Source: Rebecca billardiae RCC1528
Taxonomy: Eukaryota; Haptophyta
DNA length: 64,000 nucleotides
Reading direction: 5' to 3'
Assembly (NCBI GenBank): GCA_965240325.2
Contig: OZ251228.1
Span: 868,001 to 932,000, forward strand
Below the pieces are notes generated by a model. That model searched no databases and was not told where the DNA came from. It worked only from the letters and a program-made list of their open reading frames with translations. The translations under genes were made by a program, and so were the position numbers. Below, in pieces: positions 9,378 to 17,287 of this stretch; position 1 is the first letter of the stretch, and each line of letters opens with the position of its first letter.

Positions 9378-9711
9378 CGTCATGAACCTTCTACGGGTAC
9401 ACGGCTGGCTGCTGCATCACCTGGAGTGAGATGGCTTCTCGGGCGCTTCCGAGCCATTCCACTTCTTCGCAAGGCGAGCTGCTCTAAGGCGGCTCTTGTC
9501 GCCCCCCTCGGAGCCCCAAAGGGCATTCGGCGGGTATCATCGGCGCGCACCTCGCTCCTCGATCGCGCGAGGTAGGACTCGGCAGCGCACAACAGCTGCG
9601 CGCCAGACACCTCTCGCCTCGACCTCCAGCAGAGGATGCCCAACTCGTCTCAGCAAGCCGCTCGGCTGCGCACCTACCGCCGCACGCCCGAGCCGCGCAT
9701 TGCCACGACCA

Positions 9712-9745
9712 GCAATAATAATTATTATTATTATTATTTATTACT
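9712..9745. repeat. ATT/AAT trinucleotide tract
   Basis: Short imperfect (ATT)n microsatellite in the intergenic region upstream of the hydrolase 3' end. Confidence 0.8.
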
Positions 9746-10445
9746 CGATATCATCTGACGATGACTACGAAATTAATCAGCCCCGCGCGCTGACAATAAG
9801 TAATAACGGTATGATAATGATGCGCGCCTTTTGCGCGGCCGGGCCGAGATCGATCGACTAAGTGCCATCGGTACGTCGTCGGTCGTGGCGGACGTTCGCC
9901 GTTCGGACTCCTAGTCCTGTCCAGTCGTGTAGTCCGCTCACTGCTGTCGTCGCCGTCATCAGTATATATATATATATATAGGCGTCATCTGCAGACCTAC
10001 GCATGGTGCCTGGTACTGGTAACAGTAGTGCTAACGTGGTGCGCGGCCATCGCGCGTGGTCCGACCGGCCGACCGGGCCGACCGCCCAGACCGGGCGGAC
10101 GATGACGCGCGACTCAGAGCCGAATGCATGGCGCCGCCTTATATTTATTCGTGGCCCGCGTAATGTCAGCCCGCGCGCGGAGGCCGCGGACCATCGGGAT
10201 CATGCTGCTTCGGGATCGGCATCATCAGCAGGCATCGTCACGACTGCTGATGATCGATGCCGCTTACTTGACGATTAGCATCACCATTATCATCAATCAC
10301 CCGAGGCCGATTATATTAAATTATACTGCTCATACATGCCTATACGCCTACTGCTAGTTAGATCTAGTATATAGCAGCCTACGGCCGGCGAGCCCGCCGA
10401 GTCGTAGTCGTCGTCGATCATCATAATCTGATTATTATTTAGTCG

Positions 10446-12989
10446 TCACTTATCGATCTCGCTGCCGCGCTCATCCGTATCACTGGCGCCCCCGGCAATG
10501 TCGTCACCACCGTCAGCGCTGGCATCGGTGGCCGCGTCACCGTCGATTGTGCTCCGCCTTCGATCATCGCCGGTGCCGCCCACGATCGGAGTGTCATGCC
10601 CAGCCTGGACTTGCGGCGCGCCGTCCGCGGCACCACGCGGCGAGGTCGGCCCCTCGACATCCTCGTCCCTCTGCGCAAGCTTCTCGTCCAAGTCGAAGGC
10701 CACGTCCACCAGCTCGACGAGCCGCGCCACCCACTTGTCCGCCGCGGCCGCCTCCACGTCCGTGTGCTTCCAGCGCGCTGCCGAGCCCTTGCGCTCGCCT
10801 GCGGGCGGAGGCGGGGCGCGCGGGGAGCGGCGCGGAGGCTGAGCGGCGGTGCGCGAGCGCGGCGAGGCGCGGCGTGTCCGCGCGCGCGCGCACCGAGCCT
10901 CGCCTGCACGCCCGCCGCAAAGTCGGCCGCGCCGATCAGCTGCTGGTTGAGCGCGAGCTCGGTGAGCAGGCACGCGCGCAGGCTGGAGCGCCGCTCGTAG
11001 CTCGCGCTCAGCGCGCGCCTGCACACGACGAGCGCGGCCGGCGCGCACGTCTCCAGCCGCGCCTCGCACGCCTCCAGCCACTCGAGCGACGCGCGCAGCC
11101 GCGCGTCGCCGGCGTGCGCCGAGGCCGCGGGCGCGCGCTTGCGCACCTCGTCGCGCGAGCAGCTGAGCGCCTGCAGCGCCTGCAACAGGCGGCCGCAGCG
11201 GCAGCGGCACGCGCGGCGCGCGCGGACGGCGCGGCGCGGGGCGGTGCGCTCGGCGTGGGGTGGCGCGTGCAGGGCGGCGCGGCGCGCGGGGCGGCGCACT
11301 GCCCACCTGCTCGAGGTCGGGCTGGCCGAAGATCGCGTCGATGCGCGCCTGCACGCGCGCGAGCGTCGAGTGCGCGCGCAGCGGCTCGCTGAGCGCCGCC
11401 AGCAGCGCGTCGAGCGCTCGCATCTCCACGCGCCGCAGCTGCTCGGCGAGGGCGGGCACGCTGGGCTCGGGGACGTGCGCCGTGGCGAGCCCGGCGTACA
11501 GCGCGTCGGGCGCGCTCAGCCGCGCGCCGCTCAGCGTGGCGTACATCCCGACGAAGCCCGGCGGGTGCGTGGCGAAGTGGTGGAGCGCGCCCGCATCCGG
11601 ACACAGCCCGATCAAGCACTCGGGCATGCCCACGCTGGCGCGGCCGCTCAGCACGCGCCGGTTGGCGGCGAGGAAGAGGCCGAGGCCGGCGCCGAGCGCG
11701 AGGCCGTCGGCGATCGCGACGACGGGCTTGCGCCGCGCCACCTCCGCCACCGCCGCCAGCGCCGCGTACTCGAGGTGCAGGAAGCACGCGCGCTCTGACA
11801 CGGACGGCAGCTGCGCGATGCAGCGCACGTCGCCGCCCGCCGAGAACGCGCGCTCGTCCTCCGAGCGGATGAGCAGCGCGCGCACGGAGGGGTCGTCCGC
11901 CGCGGCGGTGGCGACGTCGAGGATCTGGCCGAGCATCCCCGCGTCCAGCGCGTTCAGCTGCGAGCCGCGTGCGAGCACGAGCTCCGTCAGCCCGTTGGGG
12001 TGCGTGTGCACGAGCACGCCGCTGCGGCGCGGCCGCGGCTGCGGCGGCTGGCCGGCCGCCGCCGCCGCCGCCGCCGACGCGTCGGCGGGCACGTCCGCCG
12101 CGCCGCCCTCGAGCAGCGGGCGGAGCGCCGAGAGCGTGCGCCAGCTGCGATCGCCGTCCACGAGCCGCTGGTGGATCACGCGGTCGACCGCCGCGCCCAT
12201 CGCGAGCGTCTGCTCAGCCGAGTAGGAGTGCGCGGCGAGCAGCGCCTCGGCCCACGAGGGCGGCGCGTCCGCGCCGCCCTCGGCGTGCGCGTCGCCCGGG
12301 TCGGCGCGCGCGGCGGGGTCGGCGTGCTCATCGTCGTCCAGCACCTCGTCCTCCCAAGGGGCGCCCTCGGCCAGCGCGTCGTCGCCCACGCTGCACGCGC
12401 TGCGCAGCTCGACGAGCAGGGGCAAGATGCGCTCCGCGCGCGTGCGCCGCAGCAGCCGGCTCGCACGCGCGGCGGTGAGCGCACACGCATCGGCGAGCTC
12501 GGGCTGGCCGAGCTGGCGGTGGGTGGACCACGTCGCCGTGCTCATCACCAGGCTTCGCACCAGCGCGAGCTGCGCGTCCGGGGGTGCCTCCGCGAGCGCG
12601 CGCTCCAGCATGGCGTGCACGCGCGGACGCTCGGCGAGCGGCAGGGCTGGGTCGGTGAGGTACGAGGCGAAGAAGCCGCGCGCGCCGTTGGACGCGCTGA
12701 ACACGTGGCGCATCGCGGTCTGAAACTCCGCCGGCGGCTCGCAGCCCCCGGCCGACGCGGCCTCCAGGGCTGCGCACAGCCGCGCGCCGATGCGGCTCGC
12801 CTCGTCAAACGTGGCGCGCCGGATCTCGTCGCGCGTGGGGAGCGAGGCGGCGGAGGCCGCGCCCCGCGAGGGCGGCGGCGTGGACAAGGCGACGATCACG
12901 CTCGTCCGGCCGCCCTGCGACAGCCGTCGAGCCGCCGCCGGGCCGCGGGACGCCCCGACGGCCGAAAGGACGGCCAGTGCAGGCAGCAT
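10446..12989 (-). CDS. 3-hydroxyisobutyryl-CoA hydrolase-like protein with N-terminal extension
   Basis: Enoyl-CoA hydratase/isomerase superfamily, HIBCH branch (valine catabolism, usually mitochondrial). Three minus-strand exons: 12989-11307, 11179-10894 and 10798-10446. The GT-AG introns are 127 bp and 95 bp. Spliced length is 773 aa. The first 40 residues from MLPALAVLSAVGASRGPAAA are Ala/Arg-rich without acids, as in a transit peptide. A helical domain of about 270 residues follows (FQTAMRHVFSASNGARGFF, LVMSTATWSTHRQLGQPE) that ordinary HIBCH (about 385 aa) lacks. The crotonase-fold core starts near 323: SAGGD at 383-387 (oxyanion region) and MPECLIGLCPDAG with Glu457 and Asp465, matching the family's catalytic pair. 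Exon 2 holds the C-terminal helices (LLTELALNQQLIGAADFAAG) and exon 3 the ARWKHTDVEA end plus an acidic tail. An in-frame ATG upstream at 13079 is less likely. Substrate is inferred from family. Confidence 0.85.
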   Translation of the reverse strand: MLPALAVLSAVGASRGPAAARRLSQGGRTSVIVALSTPPPSRGAASAASLPTRDEIRRATFDEASRIGARLCAALEAASAGGCEPPAEFQTAMRHVFSASNGARGFFASYLTDPALPLAERPRVHAMLERALAEAPPDAQLALVRSLVMSTATWSTHRQLGQPELADACALTAARASRLLRRTRAERILPLLVELRSACSVGDDALAEGAPWEDEVLDDDEHADPAARADPGDAHAEGGADAPPSWAEALLAAHSYSAEQTLAMGAAVDRVIHQRLVDGDRSWRTLSALRPLLEGGAADVPADASAAAAAAAGQPPQPRPRRSGVLVHTHPNGLTELVLARGSQLNALDAGMLGQILDVATAAADDPSVRALLIRSEDERAFSAGGDVRCIAQLPSVSERACFLHLEYAALAAVAEVARRKPVVAIADGLALGAGLGLFLAANRRVLSGRASVGMPECLIGLCPDAGALHHFATHPPGFVGMYATLSGARLSAPDALYAGLATAHVPEPSVPALAEQLRRVEMRALDALLAALSEPLRAHSTLARVQARIDAIFGQPDLEQVGSAPPRAPRRPARATPRRAHRPAPRRPRAPRVPLPLRPPVAGAAGAQLLARRGAQARARGLGARRRRAAARVARVAGGVRGAAGDVRAGRARRVQARAERELRAALQPARVPAHRARAQPAADRRGRLCGGRAGEARCARARTRRASPRSRTAAQPPRRSPRAPPPPAGERKGSAARWKHTDVEAAAADKWVARLVELVDVAFDLDEKLAQRDEDVEGPTSPRGAADGAPQVQAGHDTPIVGGTGDDRRRSTIDGDAATDASADGGDDIAGGASDTDERGSEIDK

Positions 12990-13064
12990 GGCGTCGGCCA
13001 CGTCGATCTCAGTCCTGCAGCTTTTGGGCAGCTTGAAGCTGTGGCCTGTCGTCAGTATATGGAG

Positions 13065-13091
13065 TTTGCTAAGAGTCACGGCTCGATGATT
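13065..13091. repeat. 27-bp direct repeat copy A, upstream of the hydrolase gene
   Basis: TTTGCTAAGAGTCACGGCTC followed by GATGATT, identical to 15613-15639. Here it is followed by an extra CGATGATGATT before the shared TGCCA, which looks like a local slippage duplication. It lies 76 bases upstream of the hydrolase start codon. Confidence 0.9.
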
Positions 13092-13776
13092 CGATGATGA
13101 TTTGCCAGGCAGCTACGTTAATCATCAGACAGAGGGGCAGCAGTCCGGTCCGCCCAGACGACGAGTGGCCATGTCTTCCAGCGCCTCGCGTTCGCGAGGC
13201 GTGCCCGAAACAGCTACACACTCACCGGTGCCCTGGGGCACCGGCGCAACCCGCATCCAACACTCCGCATATCGCAGACACGACATATCCACCCGCGCTT
13301 GCACACGCACGCCCCCCCCCCGCCTGCTTGCTGACCATGAAAGGACTGGCCCCGGGTGCGGACGCCAAGCGCATGCTCATCCCGACACGACGGCGAACAC
13401 CTGCGGTGTGCCTGTGCGGAGGCACTGGGGAGCGACACGCGGAGTGTGGGCCGCCCTCCTTCCTGAGCAGCGCCCGGCCCTCAGGTGGAGACCGCGCCCG
13501 TCCCGGCCTCCCCGCGGCGGCCGCGAGCCCCCCCCCCCCCCCCCCCTTTTCCCCATCCTGCCCGTTTCGCGACAAACCCCTCTCCCCCCGAAACGCACGA
13601 CGGGCCGCCGTGGTCCGGGGGACCGGCGGGGCCACTCCGGACCTGGGTTTTGAAATTTGATTTCAACCCCGCGCGCCGAAATGCCTTTGGCACCAGCACC
13701 GACCTCGCTCGCACCGCAGTGCTTCCGCACCCGCCCCCCGGCCCTCCGCAGCCCCGCGCCCGCCACACCGGCCACC
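13092..13776. other. Low-complexity, Pro/Arg-biased spacer
   Basis: About 680 bases without a protein I would defend. It contains a 19-base poly-C run (13528-13546) and other C-rich stretches that open several short Pro-rich frames on both strands. It should include the 5' region of the ORF that starts at 13777. Confidence 0.5.
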
Positions 13777-14847
13777 ATGCCCCCTTACCAGCACGGCTTT
13801 TTCCGCGACCGTCTCAACAGCAGGAGCGCCTTGAGCTTCTTCCCCTCTTCCAACAACTTCGAGCGCGGGCTGCAGGTGGAACGGCCGAGCACCCCCACCG
13901 CCAGGCGGGATGCGGGCCAGCAGATGTGCACGACGATGATCAAGCTGAGCGCGCGCTGCCTGAGCGACGTGGCGCCCAACTCGCAAGGCGGGCGACTGCT
14001 CTCAGGACTCACCCAGGACCCCAAAGGCAATAAGCACGTTTTCTCCTTCACCGGCTCGGTGCTCGAGAACATGACCATCTGCCGCCGCCTGGCCACCAGC
14101 CTGTGCATGCCGAACATTCTCACGGCGTGCACCACGGAGCTCACGCAGGAGATGCTCGCGCTGTCGGCGGCCGACCTCGCAACCCAGGCGAAGGACGTGT
14201 CCCTCACGCTCCCGGTTAGCCCCACGATGACGCTCGTGCAGTTTCACAGGGCCCTCTACGAGCAGATCGTGCCCGACATCAACAAGTACGTGACCAACGG
14301 TGAGCACGTCGAGACCAACATCTACTCCGGCGGTGTGAACCTGATCTTCCTCCGCCTGCGTTTCATGCCCATCGACCCCGAGCACCCCATCTTCTTCGCG
14401 CCGCTCAAGCCGAGCCGCCGCATCGCCGGCGCCGCCCGCGTCCCACACAACCTGTGGGGCGTGCCGCCCGCGCCGCCTGTGCCGCCCGCGCCGCCCGCCG
14501 CTGCGCGCCGCCCTGCTCCTCAGCCGGCCGACCAACAGGCGGCGGACCCCGCCGGCCCGGAGGCGGAGGAGCCCGAGGGGGAGGGTTCGGACGATGCCAT
14601 CCCGCCACCCCAGCCACCAACCGCGGCCGCGCCGTCGGACGGGCCCGAGGTGCAACAGGCCAGGCCGGCGCTCGGGGAGTCCAACTACCGCCTGGTCCTG
14701 CCCCCCGGCGCCGCGGCAGCCGGCAAGCGCGCGGCGACCGAGCCGTCCACGCCGGCGGAGGAGGATGGGCCCTCCTCCGCTGGCGGGAGCGACGCCAAGC
14801 CGGCCAAGCAGGCTCGCACCGCGTCCCTCGGCGACCCCCCCCCGTGA
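13777..14847 (+). CDS. Unrecognised 356-aa protein, possibly mobile-element encoded
   Basis: I do not recognise the family. The ATG at 13777 lies in GCCACCATG, a strong eukaryotic start context; an upstream in-frame ATG at 13681 would add 32 Pro-rich residues. Residues 1 to about 225 look like a compact domain rich in hydrophobics and Thr/Ser (VFSFTGSVLENMTICRRLAT, NIYSGGVNLIFLRLRFMPID). The rest is a Pro/Ala/Glu-rich, disordered tail (PPAPPVPPAPPAAARRPA) ending SLGDPPP. No signal peptide, membrane segment or catalytic motif is evident. It lies between the 27-bp repeats at 13065 and 15613 and next to the LTR-like element, which suggests, without proof, that it travels with mobile DNA. A capsid-like or Gag-like role is one guess among several. 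Confidence 0.6.
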   Translation: MPPYQHGFFRDRLNSRSALSFFPSSNNFERGLQVERPSTPTARRDAGQQMCTTMIKLSARCLSDVAPNSQGGRLLSGLTQDPKGNKHVFSFTGSVLENMTICRRLATSLCMPNILTACTTELTQEMLALSAADLATQAKDVSLTLPVSPTMTLVQFHRALYEQIVPDINKYVTNGEHVETNIYSGGVNLIFLRLRFMPIDPEHPIFFAPLKPSRRIAGAARVPHNLWGVPPAPPVPPAPPAAARRPAPQPADQQAADPAGPEAEEPEGEGSDDAIPPPQPPTAAAPSDGPEVQQARPALGESNYRLVLPPGAAAAGKRAATEPSTPAEEDGPSSAGGSDAKPAKQARTASLGDPPP

Positions 14848-14939
14848 CCTGGCTGCCGCCGCGCCGCAGTCGCTGGCGTAGAGCCGCGCGCGGCGCTGGC
14901 GCGCCAGACGCGCCCGGTTGGGCAGCGCAGGCACCCTCA

Positions 14940-15063
14940 GCGGCCAGGACGACGACTTCCTCAACGGCAAGGGCGACGACTTCCTCTGCGGCCAGGGCGA
15001 CGACTTCCTCAACGGCAAGGACGACGACTTCCTCAACGGCAAGGGCGACGACTCCCTCAACTC
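14940..15063 (+). repeat. 24-bp tandem repeat, five imperfect units
   Basis: Unit GACGACTTCCTCAACGGCAA plus GGGC, repeated about five times with substitutions. In one forward frame it reads as repeated DDFLNGKG. It lies about 100 bases after the stop of the 356-aa ORF. No complete gene contains it. Confidence 0.8.
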
Positions 15064-15496
15064 GGCAAGGCCACTAGGCCGCGCACACCGGCCCGGGCGA
15101 CCACATCCACTACCTGCACTACGGCATCAACTTGAACAGCCTCGGACGACGACGACACGGGCAACTACATGATGACCAAGGCCGACGACGACTGCAAAAC
15201 AGCGGCATCCCCGGGCGCCTACTAGTACTACCTCAGTGACCGTGTGATCAGCATCGGTTACGACGACTCCCTCACCCGCGGCCAACGCGCTCCGACATCC
15301 TCCATTAACTCCATTCAGTACTTCGACAGACGAATCAGGAGAGCTGCGCCCTCGTGCCTGTGTCTTTAAATCATAGAATTAGTCCCAGATGGGGCCGGCT
15401 GGCCCTCAGCGTCGGTCCGCGGCTGATCCACGCCCAGTGGGTGCGGTCGCTGCGGGCCCCCACTCCAAAACGAGCATCAGGGGGGGGCGTGGTGGG
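15064..15496. other. Spacer, no gene seen
   Basis: About 430 bases between the 24-bp repeats and the first 116-bp terminal repeat. No protein-like frame; short frames on both strands are compositional. Confidence 0.5.
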
Positions 15497-15612
15497 TTAG
15501 GGTGGCGTCGTGACGCCACCCAAAACGAGCACAGGCGGGAGGGACCCGATCGACGGGTCCGGACCATGAGCTCGCCGCGTACTCGCAAACCCACGTTACC
15601 CGTAACATAGCA
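15497..15612. repeat. 116-bp terminal direct repeat, left copy
   Basis: Starts TTAGGGTGGCGTCGTGACG and ends TTACCCGTAACATAGCA. It contains the inverted pairs GGGTGGCGTC/GACGCCACCC and GACCCGATCGACGGGTC. Identical to 17111-17226. Confidence 0.95.
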
Positions 15613-15639
15613 TTTGCTAAGAGTCACGGCTCGATGATT
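15613..15639. repeat. 27-bp direct repeat copy B, abutting the 116-bp repeat
   Basis: Identical to 13065-13091 and lies immediately after the left 116-bp repeat, inside the element. If the element reads on the minus strand, this is just ahead of its 3' terminal repeat. Confidence 0.9.
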
Positions 15640-15783
15640 TGCCACCAAAGAGCACGGGTGCGCGCCGAGGATGGCCAACAGCGGCGGGGCATGCAGGATG
15701 CCGTACCAGCCGAGCGTGCGGCTGTGGGGAGCGGACTGGCGTTGATCGCCATCCGGGCGATGTCGACGTCGACGTCGGCATCG

Positions 15784-17019
15784 TTACTCGTCGGACGTGT
15801 GGTTGTCCTCGTCCAGTTCGGCGTGAGCGGCTCGCGCGTGGTCGCGCGGCGGCGCGGGGCGGGCGGTGCCCGCACGTGGGGCAGTCGCCCCTGCAGGTCG
15901 GTCTCTGCCGACGGGTCGGTCCTTGTGGACATCGGGGGTGGTCCCCGGGGGACCAGGCGGCTGCCGCCCCAGCGGTTGCACCGGAAGCTTGGTCGGCTTC
16001 ACCGTGCGCGCGAGGGCGGCCGCAGCAGCCTGCTGCTTAGCCACGGCAGCGTCGACCGCCCGATCGGCGGCGCGCAGGATCTCGTCCACTTGCGGAGAGA
16101 TCTCCGGGAGAGCCGGGCGGTGCAGATCCTCGATCTGCTTGGCGCGTAGCGCATACGCAGCGTGCTGCTCGTCGCCAGGCTGCATGTTTGCAGCGAATCG
16201 CGAGCGAAGGATAGGTACCGCTTTGACGGAGCCAGTGATTTCCAGAAGCTTATCGATGGTATTCCAGCAAGCTTCGAGCTCGATTTCGAGCTCCTCAGAA
16301 TCGAGGTCGTTGCGACCGAAGCTGTCCAGCAGATATTGGATCGTACCGGCCACGTTGTACAGGTAGTATTCCACCGCGTTGGAGTAAATGTACCCCTTGA
16401 AAAGCGCCGATTGGCGCGAGTAGTCGCGTCCCATCACCCATAGGTTCCGAGCTGCGTCGGTATCTGGCACCATCAGCCGTGGGACAGTCCGGTCGCGAGG
16501 GTCCACTCCGGCGTCCACGCGGCCCGGATTCCCATCAACGAAGCGACAAAAACGCCGATTCGTCGAAGGATCCAGACGCCGCGCGTCCTCGTCGTGCCTG
16601 GTAGCCGCCGCCGAGAGCCGCTCGTTCGCCTGTCGCAGCTCACCGTTCGTCGACTCCAACTCCCGTAGTCGCGATTCCATTCGCCCCAGGCGATCCTCCA
16701 GTACCGCCTCGTCCACTGCGAGCCCACGTGCGTTTGCGTTGTGCGCTCGCGGCGGTAGCGTGTGTTCACCGGGTAGCCGGTTCTCAGCACCACGCTGAAG
16801 GCGACCGCCAGCACCGGTAGGGCCAGCGTCGTCCGGTTCAGCGTCTTCGTCACCAGGAGCCCCCACCGAGGGCTCGCTGCCGGTAACGGCACCATCGGCG
16901 CCGGGCGACCCACCGTCGTCGCCAGGCGTGAGAGAGTGGAGGCCGGATTCGCCCTCCGCTCCCCCGATTGGGGTGGCTGGTGCTCCTCGTGTGCCGCGCC
17001 GGCGGCGTGAGGAGCCCAT
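15784..17019 (-). CDS. Gag-like coiled-coil protein of the LTR-like element
   Basis: 411-aa ORF starting at the ATG at 17019, 92 bases inside the right terminal repeat; the open frame extends further upstream into the repeat. Layout: an Arg- then Gly/Asp/Ala-rich head, a clear heptad coiled coil at about residues 105-145 (LEDRLGRMESRLRELESTN, LRQANERLSA), and a compact middle domain (LWVMGRDYSRQSALFKGYIY, EACWNTIDKLLEITGSV). An Ala/Pro/Arg-rich basic tail ending HTSDE follows. Size, coiled coil, basic tail and position between direct repeats fit a structural Gag-type protein. No zinc knuckle (CX2CX4HX4C) is visible. The family assignment is inference. Confidence 0.55.
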   Translation of the reverse strand: MGSSRRRRGTRGAPATPIGGAEGESGLHSLTPGDDGGSPGADGAVTGSEPSVGAPGDEDAEPDDAGPTGAGGRLQRGAENRLPGEHTLPPRAHNANARGLAVDEAVLEDRLGRMESRLRELESTNGELRQANERLSAAATRHDEDARRLDPSTNRRFCRFVDGNPGRVDAGVDPRDRTVPRLMVPDTDAARNLWVMGRDYSRQSALFKGYIYSNAVEYYLYNVAGTIQYLLDSFGRNDLDSEELEIELEACWNTIDKLLEITGSVKAVPILRSRFAANMQPGDEQHAAYALRAKQIEDLHRPALPEISPQVDEILRAADRAVDAAVAKQQAAAAALARTVKPTKLPVQPLGRQPPGPPGTTPDVHKDRPVGRDRPAGATAPRAGTARPAPPRDHARAAHAELDEDNHTSDE

Positions 17020-17110
17020 GCCGATCCGTTTGGGTCCTCGGCCCTGTCGTCCGATTGGACTGGCCGGTGGTAGCTGCCCACGCGCCGCCGAGGCGGCGCG
17101 GAGCGCTCGT

Positions 17111-17226
17111 TTAGGGTGGCGTCGTGACGCCACCCAAAACGAGCACAGGCGGGAGGGACCCGATCGACGGGTCCGGACCATGAGCTCGCCGCGTACTCGC
17201 AAACCCACGTTACCCGTAACATAGCA
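17111..17226. repeat. 116-bp terminal direct repeat, right copy
   Basis: Identical over 116 bases to 15497-15612. Its outer edge is 61 bases before the start codon of the F-box/RCC1 gene, so this repeat occupies that gene's proximal promoter or 5' UTR. Confidence 0.95.
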
Positions 17227-17287
17227 GTTCAATCGTCCGTCCGTTCAATTTCAACTTGGCCAACGGCCAATTGAGCCTCACCACGAC

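Larger units (their letters stand above)
8624..10445. other. Intergenic, repeat-bearing, no gene recognised
   Basis: About 1.8 kb with lower GC than the genes and no family-like frame on either strand. It contains dispersed repeat family 2 (9280-9377), a poly-C/poly-G inverted pair (9221-9263), an AAT/ATT tract (about 9712-9745) and a TA tract (about 9962-9980). Open frames of up to 120 codons exist but read through simple sequence. It may include the 5' part of the NACHT/WD40 locus in decayed form. Confidence 0.5.
15497..17226 (-). mobile_element. LTR-like element with perfect 116-bp direct terminal repeats
   Basis: The 116-bp sequence at 15497-15612 recurs without a difference at 17111-17226, in the same orientation, on either side of a single minus-strand ORF. 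Read on the minus strand the repeats begin TGCTATGTTACGGG and end GCCACCCTAA. They therefore have the TG start usual for LTRs but not the CA end. Only a Gag-like ORF is present, with no protease, reverse transcriptase, integrase or tyrosine recombinase. It would thus be a small non-autonomous LTR-type element or another direct-repeat-flanked element. Identical terminal repeats suggest recent insertion. I could not define a clear target-site duplication: TT or GTT-like bases occur at both borders but are too short to prove one. Confidence 0.65.

Noticed and set aside
15497-17226. Complete autonomous retrotransposon
   Set aside because: No reverse transcriptase, protease, RNase H, integrase or tyrosine recombinase sequence is present between the terminal repeats.
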